A stretch of 64,000 bases of DNA from Acinetobacter puyangensis (lineage in GTDB: Bacteria; Pseudomonadota; Gammaproteobacteria; Pseudomonadales; Moraxellaceae). Location: positions 868,001 through 932,000 of the forward strand of contig NZ_OANT01000001.1 in the NCBI RefSeq assembly GCF_900096995.1, in the 5' to 3' direction. A program made the translations under genes and the position numbers. The stretch's first letter is position 1. Every line of letters begins with the position of its first letter. Shown here piece after piece: positions 56,403 through 64,000 of this stretch. The notes under the pieces were generated by a model that did not search any database, had not been told where the DNA came from, and saw only the letters and a list, made by a program, of their open reading frames with translations.

Positions 56403-56744
56403 ATGCCAGAACAATTGGAAATCATAGACTTAATCGTAGGTGAGGGGAAAACCGCAGTCAAAGGTGCCTTGATTAAAACCCATTATACCGGCTGGTTAAA
56501 TGATGGAACAAAATTTGATTCCTCCCATGACCGTGGTCAATTATTCCAGTGCGTCATTGGTACAGGTCGGGTAATCAAAGGCTGGGATCAGGGGATTATC
56601 GGCATGAAAGTCGGAGGTAAACGAAAACTTATTGTACCTGCACATCTTGCCTATGGCGAACGCCAAATTGGTCAAATGATTCCAGCCAACTCGGATTTAA
56701 GCTTTGAAATAGAATTATTTGAAGTGCTTACTCGGGATGAGTAA
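56403..56744 (+). CDS. FKBP-type peptidyl-prolyl cis-trans isomerase
   Basis: 113 aa, a minimal single FKBP domain without signal peptide. The motif set includes GALIKTHYTGWLNDGTKFDS, SHDRGQLFQCVIGTGRVIKG and WDQGIIGMKVGGKRKLIVPA, then HLAYGERQIGQMIPANSDL. The FKBP active-site residues (Tyr, Asp, Trp) fit. It probably assists protein folding in the cytoplasm. A short AT-rich frame overlapping its stop is discussed under rejected items. Confidence 0.93.
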   Translation: MPEQLEIIDLIVGEGKTAVKGALIKTHYTGWLNDGTKFDSSHDRGQLFQCVIGTGRVIKGWDQGIIGMKVGGKRKLIVPAHLAYGERQIGQMIPANSDLSFEIELFEVLTRDE

Positions 56745-56881
56745 TGAAAAAATATTTGTGTTTTTTTGATGGTTGGAGAGATAAGAAAATATCTCTCTTA
56801 AAACCTGAAATAAACACAAATGAGAAACTCGAATTAATTTATTCTTTTAAAGATAAGAAACCATCGTATAATCAGAAGACT

Positions 56882-56905
56882 AGCAGGAAAATTCCCTGCT
56901 TTTGA
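56882..56905 (+). terminator. Terminator downstream of the FKBP gene
   Basis: AGCAGG-AAAATTC-CCTGCTTTT hairpin with a short T-run. Confidence 0.6.
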
Positions 56906-56914
56906 TCTATCTAT

Positions 56915-57835
56915 TTAATCCGCATAATAACTTTGTCTCTTATTGGAAAATTTCTGTAATTGTTTCAAGAAACCGTGAAAATAATCTTTGTCTTTATCTT
57001 CTGTTCTAAAACCCGCATATAAAGTTCTGCGTAAACCTTCAGGAGAGATACAGTCTAAACGACGACTGGTGACCCAGCCCTTTTGTTCATATTCATACAC
57101 CACCCAATCCGGTAAAGCCGAAATTCCCCGACCACTAGCGACCAATTGAATCAGCATTTGTGTCAATTCTGTGGTGCGAATCTGTTTTGGTTGGATATTT
57201 GCAGGAATAAACACATGCGCCATGATGTCCAGACGATGTTTATCCACGGGATAGGTAATTAGCGTTTCTGCTGCCAGTTTTTCAATGGTGAGCTGTTCAT
57301 CTCGTACCAGTGCATGTGTGTTGGATAAGACCAGACGGGATTCATATTGAAAAATAGGAAAGTATTCAATGCCTTTGAGTGCGATTGGATCGGCAGTGAT
57401 CAGGAGGTCAAACTCGGAATTTTGTAATAATTCATGCGGGTTCATTTCAAAACCAGAAGCGAAATCCAAATCGACATCAGGATATTGCTGGCGATATTGA
57501 TTGAGCAGCGGCATCAGCCAGTCAAAACAGCTATGACATTCCGAAGAAAAAATAATTCGTCCAGTTTGACCATGTACCAATCTCACAATATCGGATTGGG
57601 CCAATTGAACTTGCGGCAGAATATCATCAGCCAGCTTGAGTAAACGCAGACCGACATTGGAAAACTGTAAGGGACGACTCCGCCGATTGACAATTTCCAC
57701 ATCATACCAGTGTTCTAGTTCTTTGAGTTGATGAGAGATGGCAGAAGGCGTCAGGTTTAAATCTGCTGCGGCAGAAACCAGTGAACCATGTTCACGTAAA
57801 GCTTGCAAGGTTCTGAGATGGCGGAGTTCCAGCAT
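56915..57835 (-). CDS. metR: LysR-family regulator MetR
   Basis: 306 aa from ATG 57835 (MLELRHLRTLQALREHGSLV); a TTG at 57844 also opens the frame. The HTH reads SAAADLNLTPSAISHQLKEL. The effector domain contains SSECHSCFDWLMPLLNQYRQ, the MetR signature segment. It is divergent from metE, with a TGAA-N5-TTCA operator between, the classic MetR arrangement in which homocysteine-bound MetR activates metE. Confidence 0.94.
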   Translation of the reverse strand: MLELRHLRTLQALREHGSLVSAAADLNLTPSAISHQLKELEHWYDVEIVNRRSRPLQFSNVGLRLLKLADDILPQVQLAQSDIVRLVHGQTGRIIFSSECHSCFDWLMPLLNQYRQQYPDVDLDFASGFEMNPHELLQNSEFDLLITADPIALKGIEYFPIFQYESRLVLSNTHALVRDEQLTIEKLAAETLITYPVDKHRLDIMAHVFIPANIQPKQIRTTELTQMLIQLVASGRGISALPDWVVYEYEQKGWVTSRRLDCISPEGLRRTLYAGFRTEDKDKDYFHGFLKQLQKFSNKRQSYYAD

Positions 57836-57852
57836 AGAAATCAATAATTTTG

Positions 57853-57865
57853 TGAATATAATTCA
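57853..57865. promoter_or_regulatory. MetR-binding site (TGAANNNNNTTCA)
   Basis: TGAATATAATTCA is a perfect TGAA-N5-TTCA dyad in the metR/metE divergent region, 18 bp upstream of the metR ATG. Confidence 0.8.
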
Positions 57866-57963
57866 ATATAACATGAAAATAATGAGTTTGCTTCAAAATG
57901 AATTTTATTTGATTATTGTCCCATCAAATGAATTTTATTAATTTTAATATTGAGGCAGATCTG

Positions 57964-60279
57964 ATGGGTATTCAAACACATATTTTGGGTTATCCCCGTA
58001 TCGGTGTGAAACGTGAACTGAAGTTTGCTGAAGAAGCATATTGGAAAGGTGAAAGTACACAAGCGGAGTTTCTGGAACAAGCACAAGCAGTCGAAGCTGC
58101 AAATTGGCAAGCACAAGTGGATGCAGGGCTTGCATTACTGACTGTCGGTGATTTTGTTTTTTATGATGCGATTCTGACGCAAGCTGTACGTTTGGGCGTG
58201 ATTCCAGCACGTTTTGCAGAAAGTGCAAAATTGAATCAGGTCGATCAACAGTTCTATTTGGCTCGTGGTCGTGCGCCAGATTGTAGCGATGTGGCTGCAT
58301 TGGAAATGACCAAATGGTTTGACACCAACTATCATTATTTAGTGCCGGAATTCACTTTAAATCAGGAATTTCATGCTGACTTTTCTGATCTATTGGCACA
58401 GGTTGATCGTGCCAAAGCATTTAATCAGCCTTTAAAAGTAGTTGTTCCTGGTTTACTGACATTCCTGTATTTATCCCGTATTGTCGATGGCAAAGCAGAA
58501 AAAGCAGCAGCAACAGCCTGTGGTTGTGGTTCTGAGCATACAGAAGCGGCAGCAGGCTATATTGCAAATCATGCCACATTAAAATTTATAGATGCTTTGG
58601 TCCCTATTTATGCCAAATTATTTGATGATTTAAAAGCCCGTGGTGTGGAGTATGTACAGGTCGATGAACCCATTTTGGTGCTTGATCTTGCGCCAGAATG
58701 GCAAGCTGCATTTGAACGTACCTATAATTTATTACAACGTCGTGATGGTTTAAAGTTGATCATCAGTACCTATTTTGAAACGTTGGGTGAAAATTTAAAT
58801 CTTGCAGTGAATTTACCCGTTGCAGGCTTACACATTGACATTACTCGTGAAAAAGCAGGCGAATTTTTCTGGAAAAAAGTCATTGACCAGTTACCTGCGC
58901 ATAAAATCCTGTCATTAGGTTTAATCAATGGTCGTAGTGTCTGGGCAAGTGATTTGGTACAACTGAATGACATCGTTGTCACAGCGGAAAAATCTTTAGG
59001 TGATCGTTTATGGTTGTCTACAGGTAGCTCATTACTTCATGTACCTGTGGATTTACGTTCTGAACAAGTGCCTGCGGAAATTGAGGGTAAGTTGGCATTT
59101 GCCCGTCAAAAGCTGGATGAATTAGTGGCATTGGCTAATGGCAATATTAGCGAAAATCCAGCATTAAACTTTGCTTTACAGGCAGCATTTGACTTACAAG
59201 GGCAGGCACGTCAGGAACCATTTACCGAGCGTTATGCAGCACAACAGGCAAAATTTAATTTGCCATTATTGCCAACCACAACCATCGGTTCATTCCCACA
59301 AACTGCGGAAATTCGTGCAGCGCGTGCGGCGTGGAATAAAGGCAATTTATCTGATGCTGACTATGAAGCAGCAATGAAAAAAGAAATCGCCTATGCCATT
59401 GAGCAACAAGAACAGCTTGGTATCGATGTGTTTGTGCATGGCGAAGCAGAACGTACCGACATGGTGGAATACTTTGCAGGTTTATTAGATGGTTTCTGGT
59501 TGTCTAAATTTGGCTGGGTACAATCCTATGGTTCACGTTGTGTCCGTCCACCGATCATAGTTGCTGACATCACGCGTCCACATGCAATGACGGTAAAATG
59601 GATTACTTATGCCAATTCCTTAACCGACAAAATCGTAAAAGGCATGTTGACAGGTCCTGTGACCATTCTGAACTGGTCATTTCCACCAGCACATCGTAGC
59701 CGTCGTGAAGTGTGCTTGCAGTTGGCAGAAGCGATTCGTCAGGAAGTATCCGATTTGCAGGATGCAGGTGTGGAAATTATCCAAATTGATGAAGCCGCAT
59801 TCCGTGAAGCTTTGCCGCTGCGTACCGCAGATCGTGCCGATTATTGGGACTGGACGGTGAAATCATTTAAACATTGCTCAAGCAGTGCCAAGGTGGATAC
59901 ACAGATTCATACCCATATGTGCTATTCAGATTTTAAAGATTGTTTGCCGCAAATCACTGCGATGGATGCCGATGTGATCACCATTGAAACATCACGTTCT
60001 GGTTTACAGTTACTTGAAGTGTTCCATCAACAGGGTTATCCAAATGCGATTGGACCGGGTGTATATGATATTCATAGTCCACGTACGCCAAGTGCAGATA
60101 ATATGCGTGTAGTGATTGATGGCGCCTTAAAAACCATTCCTGCCGAACGTCTTTGGGTGAATCCAGACTGTGGTTTAAAAACCCGTAACTGGGATGAAAC
60201 TTGTGCAGCATTGACCGAGATGGTGAAAATGGCAAAAACAGTACGTGCGGAATTAGAAGCTAAAAAAGCCACTGCATAA
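57964..60279 (+). CDS. metE: Cobalamin-independent methionine synthase MetE
   Basis: 771 aa from ATG 57964 (MGIQTHILGYPRIGVKRELK), with GAGG 8 nt upstream; the frame extends further 5' to 57916 but that is not conserved. The C-terminal catalytic barrel carries the zinc ligands in VDTQIHTHMCYSDF (His, Cys), DVITIETSRSGLQL and NPDCGLKTRNW, and the N-terminal folate-binding domain is present. It methylates homocysteine with methyltetrahydrofolate. An unusual cysteine cluster (TACGCGSEH, about residue 197) is absent from E. coli MetE. Confidence 0.97.
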   Translation: MGIQTHILGYPRIGVKRELKFAEEAYWKGESTQAEFLEQAQAVEAANWQAQVDAGLALLTVGDFVFYDAILTQAVRLGVIPARFAESAKLNQVDQQFYLARGRAPDCSDVAALEMTKWFDTNYHYLVPEFTLNQEFHADFSDLLAQVDRAKAFNQPLKVVVPGLLTFLYLSRIVDGKAEKAAATACGCGSEHTEAAAGYIANHATLKFIDALVPIYAKLFDDLKARGVEYVQVDEPILVLDLAPEWQAAFERTYNLLQRRDGLKLIISTYFETLGENLNLAVNLPVAGLHIDITREKAGEFFWKKVIDQLPAHKILSLGLINGRSVWASDLVQLNDIVVTAEKSLGDRLWLSTGSSLLHVPVDLRSEQVPAEIEGKLAFARQKLDELVALANGNISENPALNFALQAAFDLQGQARQEPFTERYAAQQAKFNLPLLPTTTIGSFPQTAEIRAARAAWNKGNLSDADYEAAMKKEIAYAIEQQEQLGIDVFVHGEAERTDMVEYFAGLLDGFWLSKFGWVQSYGSRCVRPPIIVADITRPHAMTVKWITYANSLTDKIVKGMLTGPVTILNWSFPPAHRSRREVCLQLAEAIRQEVSDLQDAGVEIIQIDEAAFREALPLRTADRADYWDWTVKSFKHCSSSAKVDTQIHTHMCYSDFKDCLPQITAMDADVITIETSRSGLQLLEVFHQQGYPNAIGPGVYDIHSPRTPSADNMRVVIDGALKTIPAERLWVNPDCGLKTRNWDETCAALTEMVKMAKTVRAELEAKKATA

Positions 60280-60309
60280 GCTCAAAAATAATAATATCCA
60301 GTTTAGCGC

Positions 60310-60338
60310 GCCGTATCATTCGTGATGCGGTTTTTTTT
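60310..60338 (+). terminator. Terminator after metE
   Basis: CCGTATCA-TTCG-TGATGCGG stem (one mismatch) followed by eight T. Confidence 0.9.
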
Positions 60339-60598
60339 TATAATTATATGCTGCTAATTAAAAAATCTAATGCATTGATAATGATTTGCCGATGTTGATC
60401 AAGTACAGTTACGAAGGAACCAAGTTCTTTTTTTGAAATGCCTGCAAATTGCGGTGTCATTAGAATATATTTTTGCTCCAATTGTATGTCCAAGATGTAT
60501 ATTTGAACGACTGAGCAAATGCACGATAATAATGATTTAAAAAAGCATTACTTCCTAACAAGCAATGCGTTTAAATATTTTCTTATACACAAAAAACA
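60339..60598. other. Intergenic remnant region between metE and dapC
   Basis: No complete gene. On the minus strand, a 35-codon frame (60353-60460; MTPQFAGISKKELGSFVTVL, DQHRQIIINALDFFN) is preceded in another frame by sequence with coding-like character (YRAFAQSFKYTSWTYNWSKN). This could be the tail of a decayed gene, but I could not name it. Confidence 0.35.
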
Positions 60599-61768
60599 TC
60601 AAAGAATCTGTTTTAAGCGCTTGATGACTTCTTCGCATTGTTCAATGCTTGCGACCAATGCCATACGCACATGATTCTCACCCGGATTCCCTTGGTCTGT
60701 AGTGCGGGAAAGATAGCGACCTGGTAACACTTTGATATTGGCTTCACTTAATAATTTTCTGGCAAAGGCTTCATCATCATCGACTTGTAACCAGTAATAA
60801 AAACCGGCATCGGGTTTTTTAAGCAGCAGTAAATTGCCTAATTCCTGCTGGAATAAATCAAATTTTTTCCGATAGGCTTTACGGTTTTCTTCAACATGCG
60901 TTTCATCATTCCAAGCTGCAATGGAGGCAAGTTGATGCTGTACCGGCATAGCGGCACCGTGATAAGTACGATATTTAAGATAGGGTACCAGTAAAGCGGC
61001 ATCACCTGCGACAAAGCCGGAACGCATGCCAGGTAAATTGGAACGCTTGGACAGAGAGTGAAAAACGATACAGTTTTTATAATCATCACGGCCAATTTCT
61101 GCACAGACTTCAAGCAAGCCCACGGGTGCCTGATCAAACCACAGTTCGGAATAGCATTCATCAGATGCAATAATAAAACCATATTGATCTGACAATTGAA
61201 TCAGCTTTTTAAAATCGTCTTTGGATAACACCGCGCCGGTTGGATTACCCGGCGTGCAGACAAACAAAATGGCGGTATTTTGCCAGACTTCACTAGGCAC
61301 TTGATCAAAATCGCCTTTGTAATCATTGGCAATCGTACAGTTGACGAAATAGGGTTTGGCACCTACAAGTAGTGCAGCACCTTCATAAATCTGATAAAAA
61401 GGATTGGGCATCACTACATAAGGGGTTTGACTGCGATCAATCGATGCCTGTACAAAGGAAAAAATAGCTTCACGGGTACCACTGACCGGTAAAATCTGAG
61501 TTTCTGCATCAATGCTGTTGAGCTGAAAACGCTGTTTTAACCAGTTGGCAATGCTTTGGCGCAATTCCGGCAGGCCTTTACTATTGGGATAGGTGGAAAG
61601 ATGGTTAAAATTTTCACTGATGACTGTTTTTACAAATTCAGGTGCAGGGTGCTTTGGCTCCCCGATTGAAAGGGGAATCAATGGCAAGTTTGCTGGCACG
61701 ACATCGGCAAACAATGCATTGAGTTTTTCAAAAGGATAAGGATGGAGTAACGCCAAATCTGGATTCAT
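60599..61768 (-). CDS. dapC: Succinyldiaminopimelate transaminase DapC
   Basis: 389 aa from ATG 61768 (MNPDLALLHPYPFEKLNALF); a TTG at 61786 opens the frame earlier. This fold-type I aminotransferase has the PLP-binding Lys in CIVFHSLSKRSNLPGMRSGF and the conserved LPLIPLSIGEPKHPAPEFVK. It converts N-succinyl-2-amino-6-ketopimelate to succinyldiaminopimelate, downstream of DapD. It sits 62 nt after glnD on the same strand, the usual glnD-dapC order in several gammaproteobacteria. Confidence 0.93.
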   Translation of the reverse strand: MNPDLALLHPYPFEKLNALFADVVPANLPLIPLSIGEPKHPAPEFVKTVISENFNHLSTYPNSKGLPELRQSIANWLKQRFQLNSIDAETQILPVSGTREAIFSFVQASIDRSQTPYVVMPNPFYQIYEGAALLVGAKPYFVNCTIANDYKGDFDQVPSEVWQNTAILFVCTPGNPTGAVLSKDDFKKLIQLSDQYGFIIASDECYSELWFDQAPVGLLEVCAEIGRDDYKNCIVFHSLSKRSNLPGMRSGFVAGDAALLVPYLKYRTYHGAAMPVQHQLASIAAWNDETHVEENRKAYRKKFDLFQQELGNLLLLKKPDAGFYYWLQVDDDEAFARKLLSEANIKVLPGRYLSRTTDQGNPGENHVRMALVASIEQCEEVIKRLKQIL

Positions 61769-61830
61769 TGCAAACACTCTAGTCAAAAAATATGTTGGTT
61801 AAAAATACATTCATCAGTATAGGGTCATCA

Positions 61831-64000
61831 TCAGTGTTGAATCGTGACCCGATTCGATGCTTCATCTAATGCCAGTTTTAATTTCTCGGCAAAATCTTTG
61901 GATTCTTCTTCATCTAGCGGTATACCGTCCTGTTTGGTGACAAAGAAAATATCTTCTGCTTTTTCACCCAGCGTAGCAATTCTGGCAGAATGAATATCCA
62001 GTCCCTGCATCATAAATAAGCCGCCGACACGCGCCAGTAAACCGGGTTGGTCAAGTGTGGAAATTTCCACCATATTCTGGTTTAGGGCATGATTCAGTCG
62101 GATATCCACGGTATTTTCGACTTCAAAATGGCGAAGTTGCCGTGGAATAATACGTTGCATCACTCCTGGATATTGATCGGCATGGCACAATGCTTTTACC
62201 AGCGCACTGGTAACTTGATGTAACCGTTCCGGATCAGACATAATGCTGCCAAGGCGATCATGAATTACATAGGTATCCAGTGAAAAGTTGGTGGCCGCTG
62301 TGATAATACGGGCGTCCTGCACATCCAGATTCATGCGATCGAGTACAGCAACCGTGGTGGCAAACAGGTTTGGTGTGTCACGGGTGTAGATAAACAATTG
62401 TACCGCTTTACGATGTTCACGGATCAATACCAGTGGATCAGGATTGTCACCATGTCGCAGAATTGCACTGGTATGCCAGACGATTTCATCGGCACTTTCT
62501 TTGAGGAAATAGTCATCGCCCAATTCCTGCCAGACTTCTTCAATTTCCGTGGTCGGGAACTCATCAGCCAGAATATCAATCGCCGCAAATTTGGTATCTT
62601 CGATCAACATTTGATGATCGACAGGGCGGTCAATACCAGCACGAATAATTTCCCGTGCCTGTGAATAGAGCTGGCGTAACAGTGAGGCTTTCCAGTTGGT
62701 CCACAAGGTTGGGTTGGTGGCGTTGATATCGGCAACAGTAAGGCAGTATAAATAATCCAAATGCTCCATATCGCCCATCTGTTCGGCAAAACCCTGTACC
62801 ACATCCGGATCGGAAATATCTTTCTTCTGGGCAGTGAGTGACATGATCAGATGGTTACGGGTGAGCCAAGCCACCATTTTTCCTTCACGTTCGGTTAAAC
62901 CATGCTGACGGCAAAACTCGATGGCATCTTCTGCACCCAGTTCACTATGATCGCCACCACGACCTTTGGCAATATCGTGAAATAATGCTGCCAGATAAAT
63001 AATATCTTTACGGTTCAAACGTTGGAACACGCTGCTGACCATAGGATATTGCTTGCTAAACTCGGGTTCGGCAAAGCGGTTTAAATTGCGAATCAGCAAT
63101 AAGGTATGGGCATCTACGGTGTAAATATGGAAAAGATCGTATTGCATCAGGCCCATGATTTGACCAAAGGCAGGAATATAATGTCCCAGTACACCATAGC
63201 GTTTCATTGCGACTAAAGTTTCGTATAGACGATATGGCGAGCGGATAATGGCCATAAATAAGGCTTGATGAATCGGATTATCCCGAAAGTTCTGATCAAT
63301 TTTTTTGGCAGCCAGAATCAATAGACGTAAGGTTCTGGCACGAATGCCTTGAATATCAGTACGGTTTGCCATCAAATAAAAGACTTCCAGAATGGCACTT
63401 GGACTTTCTGAAAATACTTTGTGATGGGTGACGGCAAGCTTGTCATCAACCAGTTTAAAATTCTGGTTCAGATCGATAATTTTACGTTCATAATCCGGCA
63501 AACGTGGGGTAATCACCGCTTCATTAAAATAATTGAGCAATAATTCATTCAGCGTGGAAACCGTTTGGGCAGTACGATAATAACGCTTCATAAATTGTTC
63601 AATGGCGTGATTCGGATGTTGACCTTCCTGACGTACATAGCCCATTTTTGCTGCGATTTCACGTTGATAATCAAATAACAGACGATTTTCATCACGTTTT
63701 CTAATACGATGCAAATAATGACGAATTTCCCATAGGAAGATTTCAGCTTCTTCTAATAAACCCAGTTCAAATTCACTGATAAAACCCAGATGTACCAGAT
63801 CATAAATTCGTTGCACGCGAAAATGTCGTTTGGCAATCCAGCCAATCTGATTCATATCCCGTAAGCCACCGGGTGCATTTTTGATATCGGGTTCCAGATT
63901 GCTTTCGGTATTATTATGTTGTTCATGACGATGCCGTTGTTCCTGCATCTTTGCATCAAAAAAAGTTTTGTCTGACCAGCCTTCGGATACGATACGTCGC
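61831..64000 (-). CDS. glnD: Bifunctional uridylyltransferase/uridylyl-removing enzyme GlnD, 5' part cut off
   Basis: The frame continues unbroken to the right edge (reading [20 protein letters not shown] at its first visible codons), so the N-terminal nucleotidyltransferase active site is outside the window. Visible parts are the linker ([20 protein letters not shown]), the HD domain ([20 protein letters not shown]) that removes UMP, and two C-terminal ACT domains ([38 protein letters not shown]). GlnD modifies PII proteins according to glutamine level. dapC follows on the same strand. Confidence 0.97.
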   Translation of the reverse strand, partial: RRIVSEGWSDKTFFDAKMQEQRHRHEQHNNTESNLEPDIKNAPGGLRDMNQIGWIAKRHFRVQRIYDLVHLGFISEFELGLLEEAEIFLWEIRHYLHRIRKRDENRLLFDYQREIAAKMGYVRQEGQHPNHAIEQFMKRYYRTAQTVSTLNELLLNYFNEAVITPRLPDYERKIIDLNQNFKLVDDKLAVTHHKVFSESPSAILEVFYLMANRTDIQGIRARTLRLLILAAKKIDQNFRDNPIHQALFMAIIRSPYRLYETLVAMKRYGVLGHYIPAFGQIMGLMQYDLFHIYTVDAHTLLLIRNLNRFAEPEFSKQYPMVSSVFQRLNRKDIIYLAALFHDIAKGRGGDHSELGAEDAIEFCRQHGLTEREGKMVAWLTRNHLIMSLTAQKKDISDPDVVQGFAEQMGDMEHLDYLYCLTVADINATNPTLWTNWKASLLRQLYSQAREIIRAGIDRPVDHQMLIEDTKFAAIDILADEFPTTEIEEVWQELGDDYFLKESADEIVWHTSAILRHGDNPDPLVLIREHRKAVQLFIYTRDTPNLFATTVAVLDRMNLDVQDARIITAATNFSLDTYVIHDRLGSIMSDPERLHQVTSALVKALCHADQYPGVMQRIIPRQLRHFEVENTVDIRLNHALNQNMVEISTLDQPGLLARVGGLFMMQGLDIHSARIATLGEKAEDIFFVTKQDGIPLDEEESKDFAEKLKLALDEASNRVTIQH

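Noticed and set aside
56744..56905. 53-codon ORF overlapping the FKBP stop (TAATG)
   Set aside because: It contains a GAGAGATA/TATCTCTC hairpin and ends inside a terminator hairpin; composition is AT/Lys-rich and looks like an untranslated 3' region. A coupled small protein is not excluded.
60353..60460. 35-codon minus-strand ORF after metE
   Set aside because: Too short and unplaced; noted only as a possible gene remnant.
1..64000. CRISPR array, tRNA, rRNA, prophage or complete insertion sequence
   Set aside because: None recognised. The only repeat-spacer structure is the two-repeat creA-like element; no cloverleaf, transposase or phage gene was seen.

Overview
The window looks like chromosomal DNA of an Acinetobacter species. 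It is AT-rich, and the gene neighbourhoods are typical of that genus: lptM-lysA-dapF-xerC, carA-carB-greA, yhbY/rlmE-ftsH-folP, thiS-thiG, metR/metE, and a CarO-type outer-membrane protein. I cannot name the species from sequence alone. Almost all of the window is housekeeping; accessory DNA is limited to a few short patches.

Layout. 1-4.9 kb: part of a type I-F CRISPR-Cas operon on the minus strand (cas1, then cas2-3, then the start of csy1/cas8f, which runs off the left edge). No CRISPR array is in the window. 5.1-7.2 kb: pdxB and epmA. 7.2-12.1 kb: a lineage-specific patch with two paralogous LuxR-type regulators and two small lipoproteins. 12.1-14.7 kb: Tim44-like protein and radA. 15-20.7 kb: cycA, then lptM-lysA-dapF-xerC, split by a ParE/Phd-type toxin-antitoxin pair. 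21.2-31 kb: etfBA, an AraC regulator with a secreted metallo-hydrolase, gyrA, bamE/fur, an alkyltransferase-like protein and greA. 31-36 kb: carBA and a 237-bp MITE-like insertion. 36-44.5 kb: yhbY/rlmE-ftsH-folP, small proteins, enoyl-CoA hydratase, NMN adenylyltransferase and bcp. 44.5-64 kb: queC, queE, dapD, carO, gst, thiG-thiS, rpoH, tusA-lpxH-ppiB, glnS, two LysR regulators, metE, dapC and glnD (cut by the right edge). Four lysine/diaminopimelate genes (lysA, dapF, dapD, dapC) lie at three separate places.

Most interesting locus. The 354-bp gap between cas1 and cas2-3 contains what reads as a complete CRISPR-regulated toxin-antitoxin (CreTA-like) unit, all on the minus strand. It has a promoter, a strong ribosome binding site and a 36-codon ORF for a short hydrophobic peptide (creT candidate). 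This is followed by a minimal two-repeat pseudo-CRISPR (creA candidate) whose I-F-like repeats keep the 5' GTTC, a perfect 5-bp stem and the 3' CTTAGAAA. The first 17 nt of the pseudo-spacer match, without mismatch, a site directly upstream of the creT promoter -35 box, and that site has the type I-F CC PAM on the correct side. The expected circuit is that the Csy complex loaded with this guide represses the toxin, so losing the CRISPR effector would release it. CreTA is an established concept (archaeal type I-B and an Acinetobacter type I-F case). The identity and mode of action of this particular toxin are inference.
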